Source: Betaproteobacteria bacterium (GTDB taxonomy: Bacteria > Pseudomonadota > Gammaproteobacteria > Burkholderiales > Usitatibacteraceae). From it: a stretch of DNA of 64,000 bases. Positions 27,225-34,608 of the stretch are shown piece after piece. Made by a program: the position numbers and the translations under genes. The stretch covers positions 489,501 to 553,500 of the forward strand of contig JADKJU010000001.1 in the NCBI GenBank assembly GCA_016720855.1, read 5' to 3'. Each line of letters opens with the position of its first letter. The first letter of the stretch is position 1. Below the pieces are notes generated by a model. The model was not told where the DNA came from, made no database searches, and saw only the letters and a program-made list of their open reading frames with translations.

Positions 27225-27253
27225 TTGACGTATCCGCACGACAGAATTAGGAT
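27225..27253 (+). promoter_or_regulatory. Candidate sigma-70 promoter of the peptide array
   Basis: TTGACG at 27225-27230, a 17-base spacer and TAGGAT at 27248-27253 give a good -35/-10 pair. It lies in an AT-rich 218-base stretch (27104-27321) between the IS21 end and the first peptide gene, in which I see no other gene. Initiation near 27260 would leave a leader of about 60 bases. Confidence 0.5.
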
Positions 27254-27321
27254 TTTCGCCTTGCCTAGCTGGTCGAATTTGTATTGCGTTTTCGTATTCA
27301 CCATTTATTTGGGAGACACCA

Positions 27322-27456
27322 ATGGAATTCTCCAAGATCGAAATGACCGTTGTTGAAGAAACCATCCAGGAAGCTGCCCTTAGCGACGTTCGCGAACTCA
27401 GCGATCTTCAACTGGCCCTCGTCGGCGGCGGCATCGGCGACATCGTCTGGGGCTGA
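27322..27456 (+). CDS. Double-glycine-leader micropeptide precursor, copy 1
   Basis: A 44-residue precursor. The leader begins MEFSKIEMTVVEETIQ and the cleavage region is ELSDLQLALVGGG, followed by the seven residues IGDIVWG. The double-glycine consensus (L-S-x2-E-L-x2-I-x-G-G) aligns exactly on L26 S27 Q30 L31 V34 G36 G37, which predicts cleavage after Gly37 and a heptapeptide core; cutting after Gly36 would give an octapeptide. Ribosome site GGGAG six bases upstream. No Cys, Ser or Thr is in the core, and no modification enzyme gene is nearby. The product may be a signal peptide or a very small microcin. This copy alone has Ser at position 4. Not recognised as a named family. Confidence 0.85.
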   Translation: MEFSKIEMTVVEETIQEAALSDVRELSDLQLALVGGGIGDIVWG

Positions 27457-27485
27457 CCTCTTAACACCTACCAGGAGTGATCCAC

Positions 27486-27620
27486 ATGGAATTCACCAAG
27501 ATTGAAATGAACGTTGTCGAAGAAACCATCCAGGAAGCTGCCCTCAGCGACGTTCGCGAACTCAGCGATCTTCAACTGGCCCTCGTCGGCGGCGGCATCG
27601 GCGACATCGTCTGGGGTTGA
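27486..27620 (+). CDS. Double-glycine-leader micropeptide precursor, copy 2
   Basis: Relative to copy 1 it has Thr4 and Asn9 (MEFTKIEMNVVEE). The cleavage region and core IGDIVWG are unchanged. It has its own AGGAG site in the preceding 29-base spacer. Confidence 0.85.
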   Translation: MEFTKIEMNVVEETIQEAALSDVRELSDLQLALVGGGIGDIVWG

Positions 27621-27649
27621 CCTCTTAACACCTACCAGGAGTGATCCAC

Positions 27650-27784
27650 ATGGAATTCACCAAGATCGAAATGACCGTTGTCGAAGAAACCATCCAGGAA
27701 GCTGCCCTCAGCGCCGTTAGCGAACTCAGCGATCTTCAACTGACCCTCGTCGGCGGCGGCATCGGCGACATCGTCTGGGGCTGA
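27650..27784 (+). CDS. Double-glycine-leader micropeptide precursor, copy 3
   Basis: The most divergent leader: Thr4, Asp22 to Ala, Arg24 to Ser (ALSAVSELSDL) and Ala32 to Thr (QLTLVGGG). The core is still IGDIVWG. Confidence 0.85.
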   Translation: MEFTKIEMTVVEETIQEAALSAVSELSDLQLTLVGGGIGDIVWG

Positions 27785-27813
27785 CCTCTTAACACCTACC
27801 AGGAGTGATCCAC

Positions 27814-27948
27814 ATGGAATTCACCAAGATTGAAATGAACGTTGTCGAAGAAACCATCCAGGAAGCTGCCCTCAGCGACGTTCGCGAACTCAGCGATCTT
27901 CAACTGGCCCTCGTCGGCGGCGGCATCGGCGACATCGTCTGGGGCTGA
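27814..27948 (+). CDS. Double-glycine-leader micropeptide precursor, copy 4
   Basis: The protein is identical to copy 2 (Thr4, Asn9). This suggests that duplication proceeded in blocks of more than one unit, since copies 2 and 4 share features not seen in copy 3. Confidence 0.85.
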   Translation: MEFTKIEMNVVEETIQEAALSDVRELSDLQLALVGGGIGDIVWG

Positions 27949-27977
27949 CCTCTTAACACCTACCAGGAGTGATCCAC

Positions 27978-28112
27978 ATGGAATTCACCAAGATCGAAAT
28001 GACCGTTGTCGAAGAAACCATCCAGGAAGCTGCCCTCAGCGACGTTCGCGAACTCAGCGATCTTCAGCTGGCCCTCGTCGGCGGCGGCATCGGCGACATC
28101 GTCTGGGGTTGA
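27978..28112 (+). CDS. Double-glycine-leader micropeptide precursor, copy 5
   Basis: It differs from copy 1 only by Thr4. It keeps Asp22, Arg24 and Ala32, and the unchanged core. Confidence 0.85.
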   Translation: MEFTKIEMTVVEETIQEAALSDVRELSDLQLALVGGGIGDIVWG

Positions 28113-28141
28113 CCTCTTAACACCTACCAGGAGTGATCCAC

Positions 28142-28276
28142 ATGGAATTCACCAAGATCGAAATGACCGTTGTCGAAGAAACCATCCAGGAAGCTGCCCT
28201 CAGCGCCGTTCGCGAACTCAGCGATCTTCAACTGACCCTCGTCGGCGGCGGCATCGGCGATATCGTCTGGGGCTAA
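28142..28276 (+). CDS. Double-glycine-leader micropeptide precursor, copy 6
   Basis: It has Thr4, Ala22 and Thr32 and is closest to copy 3, but keeps Arg24. It is the only copy ending in TAA rather than TGA. The stop codon lies 16 bases from the stop of the convergent transporter gene, and I see no terminator hairpin between them. Confidence 0.85.
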   Translation: MEFTKIEMTVVEETIQEAALSAVRELSDLQLTLVGGGIGDIVWG

Positions 28277-28292
28277 TGAAATTCTCCCTCGC

Positions 28293-30353
28293 TTAGCCCA
28301 ACTCTATAATTCGGAATCTTCCTGAGATTGAATCAGGGCGATGACTGACGATTATTAGTGATTGACCAACTTTGGAAATTGCATCGGAGATTTTTCTCTC
28401 CAGTGAAACATCCAGCTGATCAAACGCCTCATCCAGAAACAAAACCTGCGGTTTCCTGTAAAGAGCCCTAGCCAGTAGCACTCGCTGCTTTTGCCCGCCC
28501 GAAAGCGCCGCACCCAGCGAGCCGACGATTGTGTTGTACCCCATGGGCATCGCGGAGATATCCGCGTCGATCATGGCCAGGCGTGCGCAATCGCGCACGC
28601 GTTCGGGGTCATGCTCGGGATCGAAGAAGCTGATGTTGTCCTCGATCGTGCCGACGAAGAGCTGGTCGTCCTGCATCACGGCGCCGATGCGCCGCCGGTA
28701 TTGGGATAGGTCCAGGTCCTTCAGGTTCCGCCCGTTGATGAGCACCGCACCCTCGGTGGGCTCGAGCAGCCCCACCAGCACCTTGATGAGGGTGGTCTTG
28801 CCGCACCCCGATGGCCCCACGATGGCCACCGTCTCCCCGGGTGCCACCGAGAAGTCCACCCCCCTGAATGTGAACCCCTCCGGACCGTAGGCGTAACCCA
28901 CGCCTTTGGCCTCGATCGTGATCGGCGCGCCCGTGATTTCGCCGGGCAGCGATGGTCGCGATGGCTCCTCCTCCGCAAGCGCGATGTCGGCGATCCGCTC
29001 GGCATGCAGGTCCAGCATCCGGAAGTCGTTCCATTTCTCCACCAGCGCGTTCACCCGCCCCAGGAACACGATCTTGAAGCCCAGGAACGCGTAGAGCATC
29101 CCCACGGAGAACTTCCCGTCCATCACGGCGATCGCGCCAAGCCAGATCACTGCCACGTTTTCCACCCCGAAGATGAGGGCGGCTGCTCCACGCTGGGCAA
29201 TGCCCACGTTCTGCACCTTGACCCCGGCGTTCACCTGGTCCACGACCAGGTTCTGGTAGGCCGCCCGCCGCTCGTTCTCGCGCAGGTTCAGCTTGATGGC
29301 CATCATCCCGCGCAGCGTCTCGATGAAGTGCGTGCCGCTCTTCGCCTCGTGCGAGAGCTGCTCGTCGGTCGCGTAGCGCTGCGGGTAATAGAGCCCCCAG
29401 CGCACCGCCACATAGAGAAGGGTCGCGCCTATCACGATGGTGGTCAGCGTCATGCTGTACCACCCCATGACGATAAGGGTCAGGACGACCATCAACCCGT
29501 CCACCACCGTCTCTACGAAGGTGGTCGTGAGCGTGCGCTGCACCGCGTCCACGCTGCGGAACTTGGAGACGATGTCGCCGATGTTCCGCTTCTCGAACCA
29601 CGTCAGCGGCAGCTTGACCAGGTGCGCAAAGAGGGTGGAAAGCAGCCGCAGGTTCAGGTTGGTCGAAAGATAGACGCTCACCCAGGCTCGCACGGCCGAA
29701 ACTGCGACGGTGATGATGACGAGCACGCCGAAGGCCACGCCGAGCACGGTCAGCAGGTCCCGGTCGCGCCCCACCAGCACGCGGTCCACCACGAGTTGCA
29801 GGAAGAAAGGCATCGCGATGGCGAAGACTTCCAGGGCGAGCGACAGGATGAGAATCTGCGCCAGCGTTCCCTTGAGTCCTCGCGCCACGCCCAGCAATTG
29901 AGTCGCGCTGATCTCCTCGCGTTCGTCGCGGGGCTTGAAGCTCGCCGTCGGCGAGAACTCCATCGCCACCCCGGTGTAATGACGCGACGCTTCCTCGATT
30001 TGCAACACGCGACGGCCGCGAGCGGGATCGTGGAGGACCAGCTTGCGGCCCTTCACGGCCACCAGCACCACGAAGTGGTTCATGTCCCAGTGCAGCACGG
30101 CCGGAAGCTGAAGCTTTCCCAGCGACTCCAGCGTGGCCTGTACGCCCCGGGCGGTCAGCCCCATGCCCTCGGCGATCTGCGCCAGGTTCTTGAGCGTCAC
30201 GCCCTTGAGCGATGGCGAAAGGCGCACGCGCATGGCGGAAAGGTCGGTGCGGTAACCATGATAGGAGGCAACCATCGCCAGGCATGCGATGCCGCATTCC
30301 GGCGCCTCGCTCTGCAGGATCACCGGCACGCGCCGGCTGAAGATCCCGGTCAT
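28293..30353 (-). CDS. C39-peptidase-containing ABC exporter (double-glycine leader processing)
   Basis: A 686-residue bacteriocin-type exporter of the inner membrane that cuts leaders after double glycine and exports the core. The N-terminal C39 protease is complete: Gln14 and Cys20 in LQSEAPECGIACL, His93 in MNHFVVL, Asp109 in LHDPARG. The membrane domain spans about 165-440. The ATPase has GPSGCGKTT, the signature LSGGQKQR, VLFLDEAFDQLD and VSHRPDS. The ATG at 30353 overlaps the HlyD stop as ATGA; the longer open frame upstream is inside the HlyD gene. The adjacent six leader peptides are its obvious substrates although encoded on the other strand. Confidence 0.92.
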   Translation of the reverse strand: MTGIFSRRVPVILQSEAPECGIACLAMVASYHGYRTDLSAMRVRLSPSLKGVTLKNLAQIAEGMGLTARGVQATLESLGKLQLPAVLHWDMNHFVVLVAVKGRKLVLHDPARGRRVLQIEEASRHYTGVAMEFSPTASFKPRDEREEISATQLLGVARGLKGTLAQILILSLALEVFAIAMPFFLQLVVDRVLVGRDRDLLTVLGVAFGVLVIITVAVSAVRAWVSVYLSTNLNLRLLSTLFAHLVKLPLTWFEKRNIGDIVSKFRSVDAVQRTLTTTFVETVVDGLMVVLTLIVMGWYSMTLTTIVIGATLLYVAVRWGLYYPQRYATDEQLSHEAKSGTHFIETLRGMMAIKLNLRENERRAAYQNLVVDQVNAGVKVQNVGIAQRGAAALIFGVENVAVIWLGAIAVMDGKFSVGMLYAFLGFKIVFLGRVNALVEKWNDFRMLDLHAERIADIALAEEEPSRPSLPGEITGAPITIEAKGVGYAYGPEGFTFRGVDFSVAPGETVAIVGPSGCGKTTLIKVLVGLLEPTEGAVLINGRNLKDLDLSQYRRRIGAVMQDDQLFVGTIEDNISFFDPEHDPERVRDCARLAMIDADISAMPMGYNTIVGSLGAALSGGQKQRVLLARALYRKPQVLFLDEAFDQLDVSLERKISDAISKVGQSLIIVSHRPDSISGRFRIIELG

Positions 30354-31582
30354 CAGAGCCTTCCTCGCAGTTGCAGCACGGGCTCGAAAAGCCATTCCAG
30401 CAGGGTGCGGCGTTCGAGCAGGATATCGGCGTTCACGAGCATCCCGGGCCTCAACGCGATCTCGTTGCCCAGCGCCACCACGCTCTGGCGCTCGAGCTTC
30501 ACGTCCACGCGGTAGACGGACTCCTTCACCGTGAGCTGCCCGATCTTCTCGCCGGGCGTCCACACGTTGCGGCTGATCTCGGAGACCGTGCCCTTGTATT
30601 GCCCGAACCGCTCGTGCGGAAAGGCTTCATAGCGCAGAACCACCTCCTGCCCCTTGGCTATGAAGCCGATGGCGCGGGAGGGGACGAGCAGCTCCACGTG
30701 CAGGCCGCTGCCTTTGGGAAGCACCGTGGCGAGCGGCGTGTCCGCCGCGACGGACTGGCCCACCGCCACGGCGATGTTGGTGACGGTGCCGCTCACCGGC
30801 GCCTTGATGATGGTCTCGCGCCGTGCCTCGGCGCTGGCGAGGTTTTCCTGCAGCTCGGAAAGCTGGCGCGCCACCTGGTCCACCTGCCCGCGAGAGCGCA
30901 ACTGGATCGAGGGCTCCTCCATCCGGCTGGCGGACAGGTCTCGATCCACCTGCAAGCGCGTGCGGCGCAGCGCCTGCAGCTTGATCTCCTGCTCGGTCAC
31001 CTCGTCCTGCTTCTGCTTCACCACGAGGTCGGAGACGAACTTGTCCCCCGCCAATTGCTGGAAGCGCGTGGCCTGGTCCCGGGCGCTTTTCACCCGTGTC
31101 TCCTGCAGCTTGATCTCGCGGTCGGCCTGGGCCAGCTCGCCCTCCAGGTCCTTCATCCGCTTCCTCACCTGCGCCGCCTGCTGCTCGCCCAGCTCCTTCA
31201 ATTGCGATTGCTCACGCTCGAGGAGGAGCTTCCGGCTGGCAAGCTCATTGGCGGAAGTCTCGGCGGTGGACCGGTCGTAGGCGATCTTGGCGATGGGCAC
31301 GCCGGCCCGGACTTCGTCGCCTTCCTTGATCGAAAGCTCGGAAACGCGCCCGGCATCGGGGATCAGGACCCGGGCGGCGCCCACGTCGAGGGCAAGGCTG
31401 CCTTCGACGCGCTCCCGGCGCGTGTATTCGCCCCAGATGGCTACTCCGAGGAGCAGCAACGCGATCGCGGCGGCGAGCAGCGTATAGACCCAATAGGCCA
31501 CGGGGCGGGCGAGGGTCGTTTCGCCCAGGTACTTCTCGCGTTGGGCATCGATGGCCTCTTGGCGGAAGAGGTTGCGGCTCAA
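30353..31582 (-). CDS. HlyD/MFP-type secretion adaptor
   Basis: A 409-residue periplasmic adaptor that links the C39 exporter to an outer-membrane channel. It has a single transmembrane helix at about 28-50 (YWVYTLLAAAIALLLLGVAI), biotinyl-lipoyl-like halves either side (VLIPDAGRVSELSIKEGD and IIKAPVSGTVTNIAVAVGQS), and a long coiled-coil hairpin from about 100 to 265 rich in Gln, Glu, Lys and Arg. The start is a TTG with GGAG upstream; no in-frame ATG fits better. No TolC-type gene is present here, so a general one must serve. Confidence 0.87.
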   Translation of the reverse strand: MSRNLFRQEAIDAQREKYLGETTLARPVAYWVYTLLAAAIALLLLGVAIWGEYTRRERVEGSLALDVGAARVLIPDAGRVSELSIKEGDEVRAGVPIAKIAYDRSTAETSANELASRKLLLEREQSQLKELGEQQAAQVRKRMKDLEGELAQADREIKLQETRVKSARDQATRFQQLAGDKFVSDLVVKQKQDEVTEQEIKLQALRRTRLQVDRDLSASRMEEPSIQLRSRGQVDQVARQLSELQENLASAEARRETIIKAPVSGTVTNIAVAVGQSVAADTPLATVLPKGSGLHVELLVPSRAIGFIAKGQEVVLRYEAFPHERFGQYKGTVSEISRNVWTPGEKIGQLTVKESVYRVDVKLERQSVVALGNEIALRPGMLVNADILLERRTLLEWLFEPVLQLRGRL

Positions 31583-31655
31583 AGGGCGCGCTCCGGGGCC
31601 GGTGGGAAGAGGAGCTTGTCGTCGTGTCTGCGGGGCATGAGCGACGGATTGTAAG

Positions 31656-31733
31656 TTGAAAAGGGGTCGGGTTACTTTGCATTGCCCGTTTGAGCGCCAG
31701 GCACCGATGCAAAGTAACCCGACCCCTTTTCAA
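31656..31733. repeat. 27-bp perfect inverted repeat (REP-like palindrome)
   Basis: The arms at 31656-31682 and 31707-31733 are perfect reverse complements of 27 bases (the left starts TTGAAAAGGGGTCGGGTTAC) separated by 24 bases. Intergenic palindromes of this size are often REP-type mobile repeats. The block lies between the HlyD start and the lexA promoter and might also act as a strong RNA hairpin. Confidence 0.8.
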
Positions 31734-31758
31734 GGGGGCTTGCGCTCCGGAATGCATA

Positions 31759-31776
31759 GGTGATAATGTTTTCACC
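31759..31776. promoter_or_regulatory. Palindrome abutting the lexA start, candidate LexA operator
   Basis: GGTGA-N8-TCACC is a perfect 5-bp dyad ending immediately before the lexA ATG, with GATAAT inside it that could be a -10 box. LexA genes of imuA-imuB-dnaE2 cassettes usually repress themselves, and their operators differ from the enteric CTGT-N8-ACAG type. The dyad is a reasonable candidate but also overlaps where the ribosome binds. Confidence 0.4.
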
Positions 31777-32418
31777 ATGCATGAGCTGACTGCCCGCCAG
31801 GCCGAAATCCTCGCCTACATCCGCGACCACCTTGCGGAAGAGGGCCGTCCGCCCACGCGGCCGGAACTCGCGCGCGCCTTCGATCTCACCTCAACCAACG
31901 GGGTGCAGAAGCACCTCCTCGCGCTCGCCGCCAAGGGGGCCATCGAGCTGATCCCCAATGCCGCCCGCGGCATCCGCCTGCTGGAAGCCGCGGGGCTTCC
32001 CCTCGTGGGCCGCGTGGCCGCCGGCAGCCCCGTGCTCGCCATCGAGAACGTGCTGGGCCGCTACCCGATCGATCCTTCGCTCTTCAATCCCCGCGCCGAT
32101 TACATGCTGCAGGTGCGCGGCCTGAGCATGCGCGACGAAGGCATCCTCGATGGCGACTGGCTCATCGTCCACCGCACGAGCGAGGCGAAGAGCGGCCAGC
32201 TCGTCGTGGCCCGCCTGGGCAACGACGTCACGGTAAAGCGCCTCAAGATGCGCGGGATGAAGGCCGAGCTCATCCCCGCCAACCCCGATTTCCAGACGCT
32301 GCACCTGGATCTCAGCCGCGACACGCTGGAGATCGAGGGGGTCGCTGTCGGCGTCGTCCGCAACCTCTCGGTCGGGCTCCCCCAGGCAACGCGTGCGCGC
32401 AAGGTCTCCCGCTCATGA
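31777..32418 (+). CDS. lexA: LexA-type SOS repressor of the mutagenesis cassette
   Basis: A 213-residue self-cleaving repressor. The N-terminal winged HTH is MHELTARQAEILAYIRDHLA onward (to about 70). The cleavage site is VAAGSP (Ala82-Gly83), the catalytic Ser is 117 in RGLSMRDEG and the Lys is 154 in DVTVKRLK. Its last codons overlap imuA (ATGA). Position at the head of imuA-imuB-dnaE2 suggests it is the local regulator; a second, housekeeping LexA may exist elsewhere. Confidence 0.92.
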   Translation: MHELTARQAEILAYIRDHLAEEGRPPTRPELARAFDLTSTNGVQKHLLALAAKGAIELIPNAARGIRLLEAAGLPLVGRVAAGSPVLAIENVLGRYPIDPSLFNPRADYMLQVRGLSMRDEGILDGDWLIVHRTSEAKSGQLVVARLGNDVTVKRLKMRGMKAELIPANPDFQTLHLDLSRDTLEIEGVAVGVVRNLSVGLPQATRARKVSRS

Positions 32419-33140
32419 ACGCGATCGTGGACCCCGCCAAGCTCCCCGGCGTCTGGCGAGCAGGGGAAGTGGATCGGGCCGTGCCCGCCGGCATTGCCTC
32501 GGGTCATGCACGCCTGGATAGGGAACTGCCCGGCGGCGGCTGGCCGCGCGCTTCCCTCATTGAAATCCTCCACGACGGCGCGGGCCTGGGTGAGGTCTCG
32601 CTCCTCTTCGGCGCACTCAGGACGGTCGCGGAAGAGGGCCGGGCCGTTGCCTGGATCAACCCGCCGCATCTCCCCTATGCGCCTGCGCTGGCTTGCGCCG
32701 GCGTGCCGCTCGACGCTTGCCTGGTGGTCCGCCCCGCCTCGGCCGAGGATGCGCTCTGGTCAGCCGACCAGACGCTACGCTCGGGCGCGTGCGGGGCGGC
32801 TCTTTTCTGGCTGCCCGAAAAGACCGACTACGCCTGGCTGCGCCGCTTGCAGATGGCGGCAGAATCCGGGCGCACGCTCGCCGTGCTCTTCCGGCCGGCA
32901 TCGGCTTCCATGATCGCTACGCCTGCGCATCTACGCGTGCTCGTCACGAGCCAGGACGGGCAGTTGCTCGTTTCGCTTCCGAAGAGACGGGGGCCGCCGC
33001 TGCTGCGCCCGATTGCCATTCGCCTCACCGGGCGCCCCGCGAGAAATGGGGACGGATTCAGAAGAATCGGGGACAGGTTCGGCTCCTCCACGGGAGGAAC
33101 CGAACCCGTCTCCATTCTTTCTGCGCGCGTTTCGGTCTGA
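32415..33140 (+). CDS. imuA: ImuA, translesion-synthesis accessory protein
   Basis: A 241-residue RecA-like accessory protein (SulA/RecA-related fold) that works with ImuB and DnaE2 in mutagenic repair. Typical stretches are ASGHARLDRELPGGGWPRAS, LIEILHDGAGLGEVSLLFG and FWLPEKTDYAWLRRLQMAAE. The final 35 or so residues (from RPARNGDGFRRIG) are translated from a palindromic repeat rather than from conserved imuA sequence, so the natural C-terminus has been altered by a repeat insertion. Confidence 0.87.
   Translation: MNAIVDPAKLPGVWRAGEVDRAVPAGIASGHARLDRELPGGGWPRASLIEILHDGAGLGEVSLLFGALRTVAEEGRAVAWINPPHLPYAPALACAGVPLDACLVVRPASAEDALWSADQTLRSGACGAALFWLPEKTDYAWLRRLQMAAESGRTLAVLFRPASASMIATPAHLRVLVTSQDGQLLVSLPKRRGPPLLRPIAIRLTGRPARNGDGFRRIGDRFGSSTGGTEPVSILSARVSV
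33043..33118. repeat. REP-like palindrome inside the 3' end of imuA
   Basis: A two-level hairpin: the inner stem is GGTTCGGCTCCTCC (33076-33089) with GGAGGAACCGAACC (33093-33106), one mismatch. The outer arms are GAAATGGGGACGG near 33043 and CCGTCTCCATTC near 33106-33117. GGGGAC and GGTTCGG units of this sort are typical of dispersed REP-type repeats. Confidence 0.6.
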
Positions 33141-33152
33141 AAGGCCGATCCC

Positions 33153-34598
33153 GTGCTCTGGGTCGCGCTCGAATTGCCTGCATTGCCCCTGCAACTCGTT
33201 GAGCGCGCTCGGGCAATGCCGACGCCGCTCGTCATTGGCGAGGGCCCCTCGCAACGTCCCGTGGTGGCGCATGCCAATGCGGCCGCACTCGAGGCCGGGG
33301 TGAAGGAAGGCATGGCCGTCGCTGCGGCGAAAGCCCTGGCCGGAGACCTGAAGTGCATCGAGCGGGACGAAAGCGAGGAGCGCGAGGCCCTCGAGCGCCT
33401 GGCCGGCTGGGCTGCGCAGTTCACGCCCGCGGTCTCGATCGAACCCACGGGGCTCGTGCTCGAGGTCGAGTCGAGCCTCAATCTCTTCGGCGGGCTCGCG
33501 AAGCTCCTTTCGGCCCTGCGTGGCGGAGTGCGTGCGTTGGGCTTGCAGGCCACGCTGGGCATCGCGCCCACGCCACTGGCCGCACGGGCCTTCGCCCGGG
33601 CCGAAGCGCGCGGCATCGCGATGCGCAGCTGCGCGGAAATGGCGGACCTGTCCTCGCGCCTGGCCGACCTGCCGCTTTTCCTCCTCGAGTGGCCGGGGCG
33701 CACGCTGGAACTCCTCGCCGATCTGGGCATCGTCCGTGTGAAGGATGCGCTGGCGCTGCCGCGCGGCGGCTTTTCGCAGCGCTTCGGCCCGGAGGCACTA
33801 GCCAGGCTCGACCGGTTGGCCGGCCGCGTGCCCGATCCGCGGCTCGCTTACGTGCCGCCCGCCCGTTACCGTGCGCGGCTGGAATTGCCTGCCGAAGCGG
33901 AGGGCGTGGAGGCGATCCTCTTTCCCCTGAAGCGGCTGCTCGCGGAGATGGAAGGTTATCTTCGAGGGCGCGGCGCGGGCGTGCAGGAACTCGACCTCGA
34001 CCTCGAGCACGGGAAGAAGAGCCGCACGCGCCTCACCCTTTCCTTCGCTACGCCGGAACGCGAAGCCGAGTTCATCCTCGCCATTGCGCGGGAGAAACTG
34101 GGCCGCTTGGAGCTTGCTGCGCCCACGATCGCGCTGCGCCTCGTGGCGGATCGCCTGCAGCCCTTCGCCCCGCGGGAGGGAACCTGGCTTCCCGGCCGGG
34201 AGGAGCGCGCCGTGGGCCGCGCCCGCCTTATCGAGCGCCTCGCAGCAAGGCTGGGGCAGGGCCGCGTCTTCGGGATTGCGCTCGCGGACGACCATCGCCC
34301 CGAGCGGGGCTGGAGGAATCCCCCAGCCGCATCGCCCCGTGCCGCCTTCGACGGCGGCGCGCGCCCCGCATGGCTCCTGAATCGCCCGCAAAAGCTCGTG
34401 GCCCGCGCCGAGGGCCCCACACTGCAGGGCGTCTTGCAACTCGTCGCCGGGCCGGAACGCATCGAGACCGGCTGGTGGGACGGGGCACCGGTCAGCCGCG
34501 ATTACTTCGTCGCTGCGAATCCCGCCGGCGAGACGGTCTGGATCTACCGCGAACGGCGAGATCCCGGCGCGTGGTACCTGCACGGCGTCTTCGCATGA
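33153..34598 (+). CDS. imuB: ImuB, Y-family polymerase-like protein
   Basis: A 481-residue DinB-like protein that links DnaE2 to the beta clamp. The start region LWVALELPALPLQL lacks the acidic catalytic residues of active Y-family polymerases (D-F is replaced by A-L), as expected for ImuB. The middle has SIEPTGLVLEVESSLNLFGG and LGIAPTPLAARAFARAEA, and the C-terminal domain is WYLHGVF-ending. The start is a GTG 12 bases after imuA. Confidence 0.92.
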   Translation: MLWVALELPALPLQLVERARAMPTPLVIGEGPSQRPVVAHANAAALEAGVKEGMAVAAAKALAGDLKCIERDESEEREALERLAGWAAQFTPAVSIEPTGLVLEVESSLNLFGGLAKLLSALRGGVRALGLQATLGIAPTPLAARAFARAEARGIAMRSCAEMADLSSRLADLPLFLLEWPGRTLELLADLGIVRVKDALALPRGGFSQRFGPEALARLDRLAGRVPDPRLAYVPPARYRARLELPAEAEGVEAILFPLKRLLAEMEGYLRGRGAGVQELDLDLEHGKKSRTRLTLSFATPEREAEFILAIAREKLGRLELAAPTIALRLVADRLQPFAPREGTWLPGREERAVGRARLIERLAARLGQGRVFGIALADDHRPERGWRNPPAASPRAAFDGGARPAWLLNRPQKLVARAEGPTLQGVLQLVAGPERIETGWWDGAPVSRDYFVAANPAGETVWIYRERRDPGAWYLHGVFA

Positions 34599-34608
34599 GG
34601 CGCCGACC

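Larger units (their letters stand above)
27322..28276 (+). repeat. 164-bp perfect-period tandem array, six units
   Basis: Start codons at 27322, 27486, 27650, 27814, 27978 and 28142 are spaced exactly 164 bases. Each unit is a 135-base coding part plus a 29-base spacer that includes AGGAG eight bases before the next ATG. The spacers are the same in all units and the coding parts differ at only a few bases, so the array is young or kept uniform by recombination. This explains the many spurious overlapping frames in the region. Confidence 0.97.

Noticed and set aside
27322..28276. CRISPR-like array
   Set aside because: The period is 164 bases with no unique spacers; the repeated unit is a complete gene with its own ribosome site.
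19350..28276. tRNA-Asn as the attachment site of a genomic island
   Set aside because: The island lies on the 5' side of the tRNA, no integrase gene is present and no repeat of the tRNA 3' end was seen.
27514..28296. Longer overlapping frames of 68-96 residues (starting MSKKPSRKLPSATFANSAIF) in the tandem array
   Set aside because: They run out of frame through coding part and spacer, lack a ribosome site and arise only because the repeat is periodic.
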